Shown: piece after piece, positions 31,090 through 42,197 of the stretch
Position numbering within the stretch: the stretch's first letter is position 1
Layout: each line of letters begins with the position of its first letter
Source: Arion vulgaris
Lineage: Eukaryota; Mollusca; Gastropoda; Stylommatophora; Arionidae
Length of the DNA: 64,000 nucleotides
Direction: 5' to 3'
Assembly (NCBI GenBank): GCA_020796225.1
Contig: CM036756.1
Coordinates: 69,609,043-69,673,042 of the forward strand
Program-made: the position numbers and the translations under genes
The notes under the pieces: generated by a model
What the model was told of the DNA's origin: nothing
Databases searched by the model: none
What the model saw: only the letters and a program-made list of their open reading frames with translations

Positions 31090-31253
31090 CAGTGGCGGCT
31101 GGTGATCATTTTTGTTGGTGGGACAAGACACAAATTTTCGGAAAAATTATGGTTTGGGGTTGTTTGTTTTGATTTATAAAATAATAAATACACGTTACAC
31201 ATTATTTTTGTGGTGCCTGGCCCTCAATGGCTCTTAATGACGAGCCGCCACTG
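31090..31253 (+). mobile_element. MITE-1 copy
   Basis: 164 bp, CAGTGGCGGCTGGTGATCA to GAGCCGCCACTG. CATCGATG at 31082-31089 and 31254-31261 is a perfect 8-bp TSD. Confidence 0.9.
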
Positions 31254-31261
31254 CATCGATG

Positions 31262-31728
31262 TATGAAAAAAGCGTTTCTTAGAAATTCAGTAATGACTGT
31301 TCGTCACCAACTTAAGTTATGTATTTCTTTCATACCTCACCGTTTCAGTTCACTGACAAACTATCTGAACTCATTAACGTCTACACGTTGTACTTCAGAC
31401 ATCTTAAGTGACCTCACATCCATTTATCTGCTGGGTTTTTTTGGGAGCCATAATGCATTTTTAGCAGTATTCTGCGTCAACAATTTTTTTTTTTTGCACT
31501 GTAAATCCACAACAGTTGTTGCATGAATGTAGTTTTAGTGGTTGTCTGTCTGCCATTCTGACGTAAGCCACATAAAAGCTAGTCATTGTCACAGTGACCT
31601 GGATCGCTATAAAATGAAGTTTTGGGTTTCCTGCTGTGTGAGAATTGCCACGTGATAAAGACGACCACTTAGAAAAAGGGATCAATTTTCTGCGCTCTTA
31701 GAAATTTCGTAAAGTAAATGAAGCGTGA
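31262..31728. other. unassigned sequence
   Basis: No gene or repeat recognised. Confidence 0.5.
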
Positions 31729-32055
31729 GCATTAGTGACCAGTGGCAGGTCTGTGTACATCATGTGTGTGTGTGTGTGTGTGCATTAGTGACCAGTGTCA
31801 GGTCTGTGTACATCATGTGTGTGTGTGTGTGCATTAGTGACCAGTGTCAGGTCTCTATATATCATATGTGTGTGTGTGTGTGTGTGCATTAGTGACCAGT
31901 GTCAGGTCTGTGTATACCATCTGTGTGTGTGTGCATTAGTGACCAGTGTCAGGTCTGTGTATATCATATGTTTGTGTGTGTGTGTGTGTGTGTGTGCATT
32001 AGTGACAAGTGTCAGGTATGTGTATATCATCTATGTGTGTGTGTGTGCATGGATG
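31729..32055. repeat. composite (TG)n minisatellite
   Basis: Six units of GCATTAGTGACCAGTGTCAG, GTCTGTGTATATCAT and a (TG)n run of variable length. The microsatellite is part of each unit. Confidence 0.9.
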
Positions 32056-32073
32056 TTAATCATGCTGGGATAT

Positions 32074-32222
32074 CATCAGTCAACATAGATTAAGCATAAC
32101 TCTACACGATGTCATGTCTATTTACCATCAGTCAACATAGATTAAGCATAACTCTACACGATGTCATGTCTATTTACAATATAACTATAGATTAAAGTAA
32201 ATCATCCAATGTCATGTCTATT
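32074..32222. repeat. 52-bp tandem repeat
   Basis: Two identical units of CATCAGTCAACATAGATTAA...GATGTCATGTCTATTTAC and a third, partly decayed, unit. Confidence 0.8.
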
Positions 32223-32299
32223 TTAAATATAATTTCTCCCCACTTATTTGATTGAAAGTTGAAATCATCCGCTAAGAAAAATATGTCTGGATATTCTGG

Positions 32300-32700
32300 C
32301 ACTACGAGAGCCGCCAGAGTTGTTAGGGAATTCGATTTTTATGCGAAAGGTTCGAGTTCAATTCCTACAGTGGTTGGCCAAACCTAAATTGTGTACCAGG
32401 AAGAGCACTGGGAAGTAAAGGAGGCAGACGTGGTGTTGGCCACATTACCCATCATGGGCCGAAGATTAATGAAAAATATGCCCCTAACACCGTACTCCCA
32501 AGCATACCACCAGGCAGTGGCGGCTCGTCATTAGGGACCAAAAATAAGGTGTAACGTGTATTTATTATTTTATACATTAAGATATATATATCCTAACGAA
32601 ACCACGATTTTCCGAAAATTTCTGTCTAGCCCCACCAACAAAAATGATCGCGAGCCGCCACTGCCACCAGGTATGAAAAGGGTTTTCCCTTACTTGTTTT
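32300..32700 (+). mobile_element. tRNA-related SINE interrupted by MITE-1
   Basis: CAGAGTTGTTAGGGAATTCG and, 20 bp later, AGGTTCGAGTTCAATTCCTA look like an A box/B box pair. The body (TGTTGGCCACATTACCCATC) continues on both sides of MITE-1 at 32516. The 3' boundary is not clear. Confidence 0.4.
32516..32663 (-). mobile_element. MITE-1 copy, opposite orientation
   Basis: 148 bp. CAGTGGCGGCTCGTCATTAG to GAGCCGCCACTG, with the internal order reversed relative to the other copies. CCACCAGG at 32508-32515 and 32664-32671 is a perfect 8-bp TSD. Confidence 0.9.
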
Positions 32701-32854
32701 AAAACTTGGTTTTAACAGTACCTCAAGAAAACAAAACATTTGTTTGCATCAGAGCCGGTACACATGGGCATAACAGTTGTAGAGTTCCCATTTCTGATAA
32801 AAATGTATTGTTTTTAATATATTGTATTTCAATACACATCAATAACAAACTGTG

Positions 32855-33115
32855 TGTTCGGGGGTCTCTGTGGCTAAGTGGATAAGCCCTTTGCCTTGTG
32901 AGTCGAAGGTCGTTGGTTCGAATCCGGACCGCACCGTTCTGTTCACGAGTGCAGTTTTTATCCAGAGATCCCTAGGATTGTTGCTGGAGCTACGGAGTTC
33001 GTGCCTTGTGCAATACTCTCGGCAGGTGACGTGCCATTTCTGTGGAGAGGGACAGAGCCATATGGAATGCAATGATGTCAATCCTTTGGCTTAAAAACCC
33101 TTTAAAGAACTGTTA
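32855..33115 (+). mobile_element. SINE-B, best preserved copy
   Basis: GGTCTCTGTGGCTAAGTGGA (A box), GTTGGTTCGAATCCGGACC (perfect B box), GAGATCCCTAGGATTGTTGC, GCTACGGAGTTCGTGCC, GTGACGTGCCATTTCTGTGG, GCAATGATGTCAATCC, ending GGCTTAAAAACCCTTTAAAG. This is a tRNA-derived SINE, transcribed by Pol III if active. TSD not clear. Confidence 0.8.
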
Positions 33116-33366
33116 TCAAAAAGCAAAGTAGTTCATACCTCACATAGATATACATTCGACTACATCTGAAACTATACAAGAAATGGTGTCACATATTTCA
33201 TATAGACAGTGTATGCCAACATTCCTATATTTGTTTCCTTCTTTAATCATTAACACATTCCGTACTAGCTGCCGGAAGGTGCGCTAAGATGTTCTATTAA
33301 ACAACTTAACTGCCAAACTACGCGTCAAGCATTGTTTCATTTAAAATTAATATGAAATTTATATTA

Positions 33367-33367
<1 letters not shown>

Positions 33368-33410
<43 letters not shown>

Positions 33411-33443
33411 TATATTATATATTATATATATATATATAATATA
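33368..33443. repeat. (AT)n microsatellite
   Basis: About 75 bp of AT dinucleotides with ATTAT interruptions; can form a hairpin. Confidence 0.9.
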
Positions 33444-33733
33444 TATTAATTTATATGTATTTTAATCACATTTCTCGTTTTAAACCTAAAAAATGCAGTC
33501 TTTTTCTAGATCGTGGTCTGATTGAGAGTTTAGTCAAATGTGGTAAAATTTATTTATATAGAATAGATAACTAATACGAACAAAACATAGCTCGACAACA
33601 GCGAGTTTTTCAATTTAGTAGTGAATGTGTCAAGATGTTGAGATTGCAACTAATTTTCTGAAGCACTGATGCTCTCTGCTGGACATTTCAGCAGCTTTAA
33701 AAGAGAACCAACAAAGTACATGATATATACATA

Positions 33734-33905
33734 TAAACAATTACGGGACTCTGTGGGTTAGAGGTTATGTGCTCGTCTCTTGTGCCAAAGGTACCAGGTT
33801 CGCTCCCATGTGAGCATCGTGGATATTTGTCCAGAGATCTCAGTATAGGCGAGATCGAGTTCCTATTCCTATCGGAGACGGACAATAAAACGTAAGTCCT
33901 GTGTT
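33734..33905 (+). mobile_element. tRNA-related SINE, another head type
   Basis: ACTCTGTGGGTTAGAGGTTA (A box) and CCAGGTTCGCTCCCATG (B box) about 35 bp apart, followed by GTCCAGAGATCTCAGTATAGG. Its body shares CCAGAGATC with SINE-B but is otherwise different. Confidence 0.5.
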
Positions 33906-33929
33906 CAATTTGAACACGTAAAAAACAAA

Positions 33930-34170
33930 TGGTAGCTCAAAATCGAGAAGAGCTGGCTGGAAAGCTGCTGGCCGTGCAAAATTCATCAGAAAAGATTAAA
34001 AATAAAATTCTTACAAAATATCTTTACCATCTTCAAAATTACATCAGGAACCCTCGCCGGTGCTACGTAGTTCGTGCACTCCAGCTGAGATCGTATTGTG
34101 TAAGAAAGAAATTGTAGCACACATGGTTACTCACCGAAGTGCAATGATGATGGTCCTATTAATCGATATA
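33930..34170 (+). mobile_element. SINE-E, uninterrupted copy
   Basis: CAAAATTCATCAGAAAAGAT, ACAAAATATCTTTACCATC, CTCGCCGGTGCTACGTAGTT, GTGTAAGAAAGAAATTG and GTGCAATGATGATGGTCC. It provides the empty site for the SINE-C insertion at 18026. Confidence 0.7.
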
Positions 34171-34735
34171 TATACATTTACGTATGTATATGTGCACTAG
34201 ACAAACGGCACTCTTGTCGTAACACAATTTTCTCCAAATGTTCTCTCTGGATGTGATTGCATCTTCAAACGGTCCAAACGTTCTCCAATTACCCCTATTA
34301 TTAGCCCTCTCATCATCGAACATTCACACAAGCCATCAAGAACAAAAATTCCTTTAAGCCTTTCATCACTACTTCTTTTTCTAGTATTCTCGCAATAAAC
34401 ACACCGACTCACACACACACTCACACACACATGTAACAAATTTGCAATCGCAAAATCTCCACTCGCGTACCTGGTGTCATTAAGAAAATGACTCAGTCTG
34501 TATTTTATCCCCACAATTTGTTGAAAGGCTTTTTACCACGTCCAACCTAAAGCTGTAATCTGCATTTGCAATGATGTATTGAGACCGAACACACGGTCTA
34601 TGGATTTGTACAAGCTTCCAGCATATATGATTTAGATGTCTACGCAGTCCTAGTCTGATTTGTATACTTTCGATTACAGGGCTCTACATTTGATAGCATA
34701 CCTTCTGACACCACATACATCATTACTTGCAGTAA
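34171..34735. other. unassigned sequence
   Basis: Contains a short (CA)n run near 34410. Nothing else recognised. Confidence 0.5.
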
Positions 34736-35530
34736 AATTTAAAACCACTATCGTTAGAATCATCCACCAAGTTGTCTGCATCATCATCATTGTAGCCAAC
34801 ATTATATTGATCTTCATTCTAGCAGTCTTCGCGTTATTAATATTCACTACAATAGTAATCCTAGTAGTCACTTCATACAAACCGTTACAATATTAATATT
34901 CACTTTAATAGGCAGCATTAAAAATATTCAATGTAATAGTTATCAGGTGGCGTCTGTGGCTTAGGGGATAGGGACTCGGTCTATTAATACCGACGTTCTA
35001 AGTTTGAATCACGCTGCAAACAGTTTGGTTGCAAATTGTTTCGCGTGGATTTTTACAAAAAAGACGACGCCACCACCCGTTCAGAAAGCAATGGCAAACT
35101 ACTGAAAGTAATAATGACTAGAAAAATCACAAGCAACGTTAAAAAGCTGGAGTTGATACGCAAAGTCATGTAAAGGATATGCAATTAACTTTTAATAGTT
35201 ATCAAGATATTAATGTTCACTGTAAAAACCATTACAATATTAATATTCACTTTAATAGACATCATAATAAAAATATTCACTACAAAAGTGATACTATTAA
35301 TATTCAATGTTATAGTCATCAGGATATTTATGTTCACTGTAATAGTTATCATGATATGATCTTCTCGCTAAATATTGTGACATTGGTCTTGTCCTCGAAT
35401 GTCATCACAATATTGGTATTCATCTTCAATATCATCATACAACTCAACATCACCTTTAATGTCTATAATTATAATCGTTCTCACTCGATATACCATCATA
35501 ATAATGAAGTCATTATATTTGTTCGCTACC
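34736..35530. repeat. degenerate AT-rich tandem region with SINE-A inside
   Basis: Loose repeats of TAATAGTTATCA, GATATTAATGTTCACTGTAA and AATATTCACT, period about 30-60 bp and not regular. SINE-A (34947-35192) inserted into one such unit. Confidence 0.6.
34947..35192 (+). mobile_element. SINE-A copy
   Basis: GTGGCGTCTGTGGCTTAGGG, GTCTATTAATACCGACG, GTTTGAATCACGC, AAGCAATGGCAAACTACTG, ending GATATGCAATTAACTT. TAATAGTTATCA at 34934-34945 and 35193-35204 is a perfect 12-bp TSD. Confidence 0.85.
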
Positions 35531-35683
35531 TCTTCCCCCATGAGACAAGCATATGGCTAGTGTGAACGATTTTCTGCAGGAGAGGTATTTGTTTGTCAAC
35601 CTAATTTCTACTGCTCAGTTAGATGTATATGTTAATTCACCTACTACTACACCAATTATATGTCTATGTAAACTCACCTACTA

Positions 35684-35922
35684 AAAAAGTTAATTGCATT
35701 TCCTTTACAGGACTTTGCGAATCAACCCCAGCTTTTTAACGCATTTATGATTTTTTAGGCATTATTACGTTCAGTAGTTTGCCATTGCTTTATGAAGGGT
35801 TGTGCCATCGTCTTTTGTAAAAGCCACTGAAACAATTTGCAATCACATTGTCCGCAACGTGATTCGAACTCAAAACGTCGGAGTTAATAGACCGAGTTAC
35901 TATCCACTAAGCCACAGACGCC
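35684..35922 (-). mobile_element. SINE-A copy, minus strand
   Basis: Complement of SINE-A: GTTAATTGCATTTCCTTTAC, TAGTTTGCCATTGCTTTATG, GTGATTCGAACTC, AAGCCACAGACGCC. TCACCTACTA at 35674-35683 and 35923-35932 is a perfect 10-bp TSD. Confidence 0.85.
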
Positions 35923-36066
35923 TCACCTACTACTACACCAATTATATGTCTATATGAATACTTCTTCTAAGAGACATGTGTCTCTTTGATCCTAACTTCT
36001 ATTTCTCTGAGTTTTGTTTGTCTCTGAGAACTACCCACATTTCAAAACAAAGTTATATCAACCATG

Positions 36067-39000
36067 TTCAAAATCGCTTCTTCCTGTGGTGTATTCCTTT
36101 ATTGCGATCATATCCTATAGGTGTGTCTCAAATCGCTTCTTCCTGTGGTGTATTCCTTTATTGCGATCATATCCTATAGGTGTGTCTCAAATCGCTTCTT
36201 CCTGTGGTGTATTCCTTTATTGCGATCATATCCTATAGGTGTGTCTCAAATCGCTTCTTCCTGTGGTGTATTCCTTTATTGCGATCATATCCTATAGGTG
36301 TGTCTCAAATCGCTTCTTCCTGTGGTGTATTCCTTTATTGCGATCATATCCTATAGGTGTGTCTCAAACCGCTTCTTCCTGTTTGGTATTCCTTTATTGC
36401 GATCATATCCTATAGGTGTGTCTCAAATCGCTTCTTCCTGTGGTGTATTCCTTTATTGCGATCATATCCTATAGGTGTGTCTCAAATCGCTTCTTCCTGT
36501 GGGGTATTCCTTTATTGCGATCATATCCTATAGGTGTGTCTCAAATCGCTTCTTCCTGTGGTGTATTCCTTTATTGCGATCATATCCTATAGGTGTGTCT
36601 CAAATCGCTTCTTCCTGTGGTGTATTCCTTTATTGCGATCATATCCTATAGGTGTGTCTCAAATCGCTTCTTCCTGTGGTGTATTCCTTTATTGCGATCA
36701 TATCCTATAGGTGTGTCTCAAACCGCTTCTTCCTGTTTGGTATTCCTTTATTGCGATCATATCCTATAGGTGTGTCTCAAATCGCTTCTTCCTGTGGTGT
36801 ATTCCTTTATTGTGATCATATCCTATAGGTGTGTCTCAAATCGCTTCTACCTGTGGTGTATTCCTTTATTGCGATCACATCCTATAGGTGTGTCTCAAAT
36901 CGCTTCTACCTGTGGTGTATTCCTTTATTGCAATCATATCCTATAGGTGTGTCTCAAACCGCTTCTTCCTGTGGGATTCTTTATTGCGATCATATCCTAT
37001 GGGTGTGTCTCAAATCGCTTCTTCCTGTGGTGTATTCCTTTATTGCAATCATATCCTATAGGTGTGTCTCAAACCGCTTCTTCCTGTGGGGTATTCCTTT
37101 ATTGCGATCATATCATATGGGTGTGTCTCAAATCGCTTCTTCCTGTGGTGTATTCCTTTATTGCGATCATATCCTATAGGTGTGTCTCAAATCGCTTCTT
37201 CCTGTGGTGTATTCCTTTAATGCGATCATATCCTATAGGTGTGTCTCAAATCGCTTCTTCCTGTGGGGTATTCCTTTATTGCGATCATATCCTATGGGTG
37301 TGTCTCAAATCGCTTCTTCCTGTGGTGTATTCCTTTATTGCGATCATATCCTATAGGTGTGTCTCAAATCGCTTCTTCCTGTGGTGTATTCCTTTATTGC
37401 GATCATATCCTATAGGTGTGTCTCAAACCGCTTCTTCCTGTGGGGTATTCCTTTATTGCGATCATATCCTATGGGTGTGTCTCAAATCGCTTCTTCCTGT
37501 GGGGTATTCCTTTATTGCGATCATATCCTATGGGTGTGTCTCAAATCGCTTCTTCCTGTGGTGTATTCCTTTATTGCGATCATATCCTATAGGTGTGTCT
37601 CAAATCGCTTCTTCCTGTGGTGTATTCCTTTATTGCGATCATATCCTATAGGTGTTCTCAAACCGCTTCTTCCTGTGGGGTATTCTTTATTGGATCATAT
37701 CCTATAGGTGTGTCTCAAATCGCTTCTTCCTGTGGTGTATTCTTTTATTGCGATCATATCCTATAGGTGTGTCTCAAACCGCTTCTTCCTGTGGTGTATT
37801 CCTTTATTGCGATCATATCCTATAGGTGTGTCTCAAATCGCTTCTTCCTGTGGGGTATTCCTTTATTGCGATCATATCCTATAGGTGTGTCTCAAATCGC
37901 TTCTTCCTGTGGTGTATTCCTTAATTGCGATCATATCCTATAGGTGTGTCTCAAATCGCTTCTTCCTGTGGTGTATTCCTTTATTGCGATCATATCCTAT
38001 AGGTGTGTCTCAAATCGCTTCTTCCTGTGGTGTATTCCTTTATTGCGATCATATCCTATAGGTGTGTCTCAAATCGCTTCTTCCTGTGGTGTATTCCTTT
38101 ATTGCGATCATATCCTATAGGTGTGTCTCAAATCGCTTCTTCCTGTGGGGTATTCCTTTATTGCGATCATATCCTATAGGTGTGTCTCAAATCGCTTCTT
38201 CCTGTGGTGTATTCCTTTATTGCGATCATATCCTATAGGTGTGTCTCAAATCGCTTCTTCCTGTGGTGTATTCCTTTATTGCGATCATATCCTATAGGTG
38301 TGTCTCAAATCGCTTCTTCCTGTGGTGTATTCCTTTATTGCGATCATATCCTATAGGTGTGTCTCAAACCGCTTCTTCCTGTTTGGTATTCCTTTATTGC
38401 GATCATATCCTATAGGTGTGTCTCAAATCGCTTCTTCCTGTGGTGTATTCCTTTATTGCGATCATATCCTATAGGTGTGTCTCAAATCGCTTCCTCCTGT
38501 GGTGTATTCCTTTATTGCGATCATATCCTATAGGTGTGTCTCAAATCGCTTCTTCCTGTGGTGTATTCCTTTATTGCGATCATATCCTATAGGTGTGTCT
38601 CAAATCGCTTCTTCCTGTGGGGTATTCCTTTATTGCGATCATATCCTATAGGTGTGTCTCAAATCGCTTCTTCCTGTGGTGTATTCCTTTATTGCGATCA
38701 TATCCTATAGGTGTGTCTCAAATCGCTTCTTCCTGTGGTGTATTCCTTTATTGCGATCATATCCTATAGGTGTGTCTCAAATCGCTTCTTCCTGTGGTGT
38801 ATTCCTTTATTGCGATCATATCCTATAGGTGTGTCTCAAATCGCTTCTTCCTGTGGTGTATTCCTTTATTGTGATCATATCCTATAGGTGTGTCTCAAAT
38901 CGCTTCTACCTGTGGTGTATTCCTTTATTGCGATCATATCCTATAGGTGTGTCTCAAATCGCTTCTACCTGTGGTGTATTCCTTTATTGCGATCATATCC

Positions 39001-39609
39001 TATAGGTGTGTCTCAAATCGCTTCTACCTGTGGTGTATTCCTTTATTGCGATCATATCCTATAGGTGTGTCTCAAATCGCTTCTTCCTGTGGTGTATTCC
39101 TTTATTGCGATCATATCCTATAGGTGTGTCTCAAATCGCTTCTTCCTGTGGTGTATTCCTTTATTGCGATCATATCCTATAGGTGTGTCTCAAATCGCTT
39201 CTTCCTGTGGTGTATTCCTTTATTGTGATCATATCCTATAGGTGTGTCTCAAATCGCTTCTACCTGTGGTGTATTCCTTTATTGCGATCATATCCTATAG
39301 GTGTGTCTCAAATCGCTTCTTCCTGTGGTGTATTCCTTTATTGCGATCATATCCTATAGGTGTGTCTCAAATCGCTTCTTCCTGTGGTGTATTCCTTTAT
39401 TGCGATCATATCCTATAGGTGTGTCTCAAATCGCTTCTACCTGTGGTGTATTCCTTTATTGCGATCATATCCTATAGGTGTGTCTCAAATCGCTTCTACC
39501 TGTGGTGTATTCCTTTATTGCGATCATATCCTATAGGTGTGTCTCAAATCGCTTCTTCCTGTGGTGTATTCCTTTATTGCGATCATATCCTATAGGTGTG
39601 TCTCAAATC
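36067..39609. repeat. 59-bp satellite, about 60 units
   Basis: Units of TCAAATCGCTTCTTCCTGTG, GTGTATTCCTTTATTGCGAT and CATATCCTATAGGTGTGTC, nearly identical. Diagnostic variants: AACCGCTTC, TGTTTGGTATT, TGGGGTATT, CTACCTG, TTGTGATC, CCTATGGG. Because 59 is not a multiple of 3, all frames cycle through the unit, and the open frames of up to 234 codons exist only where TATAG became TATGG. Variant spacing shows higher-order repeats of six units (354 bp). Confidence 0.95.
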
Positions 39610-39627
39610 ATGCTTAGGTATCCACTT

Positions 39628-39892
39628 CTTCTTCTACGAACGCTCCATATCAACCATTTGTTAACCACTTTTGTGATTTGTATGTGATCCAAGCCTAAGA
39701 TCGATTGTACGTTGTGACAGTTATGCGACTACAAGTAGGTCAGCACATCCGTTTTCTACGATGCTTTTATTTACTATGGTAGCTTCCCTAGGCCATACAT
39801 CAGTCACCTCTTACGACATTCCTTCTAGGTCGCAGTGGTACTATTCTTTGCTTCCATTGCAGACCCCGGCACTACACGTGTAGTATCTACTT
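39628..39892 (-). mobile_element. R1 retroposon, delta body, at the edge of the 59-bp satellite
   Basis: CTTCTTCTACGAACGCTCC, ATATCAACCATTTGTTAACC, GTGACAGTTATGCGACTAC, CTCTTACGACATTCC and TACTATTCTTTGCTTCC, complements of the R1 delta body and core. GTATCCACTT (39618-39627) and GTATCTACTT (39893-39902) form a 10-bp TSD with one mismatch. Confidence 0.75.
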
Positions 39893-39902
39893 ACATGTTT
39901 TC

Positions 39903-40491
39903 ATGTTTTTGTTCCATTCGTTTATTTACTCAGAAAATGTTACATTACAAGTGTATGCTAATTGACATATTGACCTATATTATGCAAGACTTAATTAAGA
40001 CAAGTTGTTATTTTTTACTGCATTGTTTACTTGAACCATATTACACATGAGTCGTACGTAACTTGTAACTTTTATCCGTAACTTGTATCACGCAACTTGA
40101 GTACACTTGTAAGTATATGCATCTAATATTACACATATAATTATATCTGTATATATAATCCTTAAAATTTGTGTGTGCGTCCTCTTATACAGGCCTAAAT
40201 TTAAACCAACAATTCACCAAACTTAGTACAAATACTTCTGATACACACAATAGATCAACAGAAGAGAAGAAAATTGTCGAAATCGGATCAACATTCGTTT
40301 TAAAAAAATTAATAAAATCGAATGTGTGATGTCTTATTCCACTTTATTTTTACATTACGGTAGTGACCGAGCATCACGTGGTGAAGAACGGTTACCACAG
40401 ACTAAGGGATATGACCACTAAATCGACCAGGTAGCCATTACCACAAACGCATGGATTATGTTCTTTAATCAAAATACGTTATTAGCTATTC
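39903..40491. other. unassigned sequence
   Basis: At 40145-40320 TCTGTATATATAATCC and TTCACCAAACTTAGTACAAA recall Helitron left ends, but I find no matching 3' end. Otherwise nothing. Confidence 0.35.
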
Positions 40492-40617
40492 AACATATGG
40501 TACATACGTGCAATAGAACATATGGTACATACGGGCAATAGAACATATGGTACATACGTGCAATAGAACATATGGTACATACGTGCAATAGAACATATGG
40601 TACATACGGGGCAATAG
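40492..40617. repeat. 25-bp tandem repeat, five units
   Basis: AACATATGGTACATACGTGC plus AATAG, with GGGC variants. Confidence 0.9.
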
Positions 40618-40784
40618 CTATGTCTGAAGTTTTAAGACGGTATTAGATCATTTGCCGCGGATGACAAAAAAATGCAATCCGCGCCGGCATAGTTCCGGCC
40701 GGTCAACACCAGTGGCCTGTAGTAAATGAAGTGATAGGATTGATTTGAGATCAGACTTCTTTAGCCGTGGTCAATGTTCCGTGG

Positions 40785-41325
40785 TCTTCTTCTTCTTCTT
40801 CTCTTGTCGTCCATGCTTCACACCCATACGTTGCCACTGGGAATATGCATGTCTTAGTATTCTGATCTTTGTTTTCTTATCAGCTCCGGTCCATACTGCT
40901 TTTAGTTGTTTAATTTTTTGTAAAGCCATGTTTGTTCTTTTAATTTCCTTCATCCCATTTCGATCTGTTGTTAGCAGTAAACCAAGATATTCAAAACTGT
41001 TCACATTTTCTACTTTCTCTCCATTGATAAAAATATCTTTTGTCATGTTCGTTTTATCTGTTGTGATTATTTTTGTTTTTGCCACATTGGAATATTTATT
41101 TTGTTTTTCACTTTTATCTTTCACTTCCCCTAACAATCTCTCAATTCTTTTTTGTGATGTTGACAGTAACACTGTATTGTCATCGTATCGTAGTTCATGT
41201 ATTTCTCTTCCCCCGATTATAAAAGGATCGTATTGTTCTTTTCCGATATCTTCTGTAAAATGCCTCACGATATTTTCTGCATAATGTAGCCTTGTCTGAC
41301 TCCCTGCAGCATGTCAAACCAATCT
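40785..41325 (-). mobile_element. LINE reverse transcriptase fragment
   Basis: Minus-strand reading WFDMLQGVRQGYIM, a frame change, then YAENIVRHFTEDIG, GGREIHELRYDDNTVLLSTS, ENVNSFEYLGLLLTTDRNGM and KKTKIRILRHAYSQWQRMGV. RQG and the LRYADDT box (here LRYDDNT, decayed) mark RT motifs 4 and 5. The residues normally between RQGxxxSPxLF and YAENI are deleted. It jumps from the thumb region straight into an AGAAGAAGAAG tail, so the C-terminal block is also deleted. No endonuclease seen. Confidence 0.85.
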
Positions 41326-41337
41326 ATTCCATATTAT

Positions 41338-41552
41338 GCCCTCGTGCCCAGCGTGTTCGTAGCGCGTTGGACTACGGGTGACTAGTCTTCTGTAAGTGCG
41401 GGTTCAACTCCGCGGACTGGCAGAAAAGCTACAGGTTCCCCAGATTTACGGTGTTTGTGGCACCGAGCCGAAGGGTTACGATTTCCATGACACCCAGCCG
41501 AAGAGCTTTCAGCTCAAGTGCTTCCGGATCGGGTAAAAAAAAAAAAAAAAAA
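41338..41552 (+). mobile_element. SINE-C copy with poly-A tail
   Basis: GTGCCCAGCGTGTTCGTAGC, GCGGGTTCAACTCCGCGG and CTCAAGTGCTTCCGGATCGG, then 18 or more A. ATTCCATATTAT at 41326-41337 and 41553-41564 is a perfect 12-bp TSD. It sits at the end of the RT fragment. Confidence 0.9.
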
Positions 41553-41564
41553 ATTCCATATTAT

Positions 41565-41770
41565 TGTTGGACTTTTCTAGGCATTGTCTTGGAAGGTAGT
41601 CTGCTATTGCTTTCCTTCCTGGCAGTGACCATACTGGTCCATGACTGTAGCCGTTGTCTCTATTACAGAGATACTGTGCCTACCGTTGTGAGTTTTGAGA
41701 CCATAATCATTTTCATTCACTCATCAAAATTGCTGTTCGCCAAGACTGTGGCCATCGGGGTTAGCCTTAT
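41565..41770 (-). mobile_element. probable SINE body sharing the SINE-A core
   Basis: On the minus strand GGAAAGCAATAGCAGACTAC and ACAATGCCTAGAAAAGTCC resemble the SINE-A core GCAATGGCAAACTAC...ATGCCTAGAAAAATC. No tRNA-like head was found. Confidence 0.4.
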
Positions 41771-41994
41771 CCCACACGAGCATTCAAATCCTAAATTATG
41801 TATATATGGTCTGTCTTTGGAAACGTTTTCTCTACATAATTCAGTTCCCTCCCCATCTTTCTTTATGTCAACGTTGGTATATATTATCTGAGCTAAAGCC
41901 TCGCAAGCTCGATATTACCAAAGATATGTTTTTTCATATCGTCCAACGGGACTGCCAATAATTTCTAATATGTATCTCTTCACAGTCAAGTCCA

Positions 41995-42197
41995 TTCCGC
42001 GTTGTCAGGTGTCTTCCATACTCCAAGTTTTCTTCAACATCCGCGTTGTCAGGTGTCTTCCATACTCCAAGTTTTCTTCAACATCCGCGTTGTCAAGTGT
42101 CTTCCATACTCCAAGTTTTCTTCAACATCCGCGTTGTCAGTGTCTTCCATACTCGTTCAACATCGCGTTGTCAGGTGTCTTCCATACTCAAGTTTTC
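41995..42197. repeat. 44-bp tandem repeat, about five units
   Basis: CCGCGTTGTCAGGTGTCTTC, CATACTCCAAGTTTTCTTCA and ACAT. The last two units have deletions. Confidence 0.9.

Noticed and set aside
32855..33115. Functional tRNA gene
   Set aside because: The A and B boxes are good, but the anticodon arm does not fold and the element has several dispersed copies with a common body, so it is a SINE.
36947..37651. 234-codon open frame in the 59-bp satellite
   Set aside because: It exists because some units read TATGG in place of TATAG; the period is not a multiple of three and no protein-like constraint is visible.
40145..40330. Second Helitron left end
   Set aside because: TCTGTATATATAATCC looks suggestive, but no hairpin plus CTRR end follows in the next kilobases.
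41451..41891. 146-codon open frame on the plus strand
   Set aside because: It starts in SINE-C, runs through its poly-A (poly-Lys) and then antisense through another repeat.
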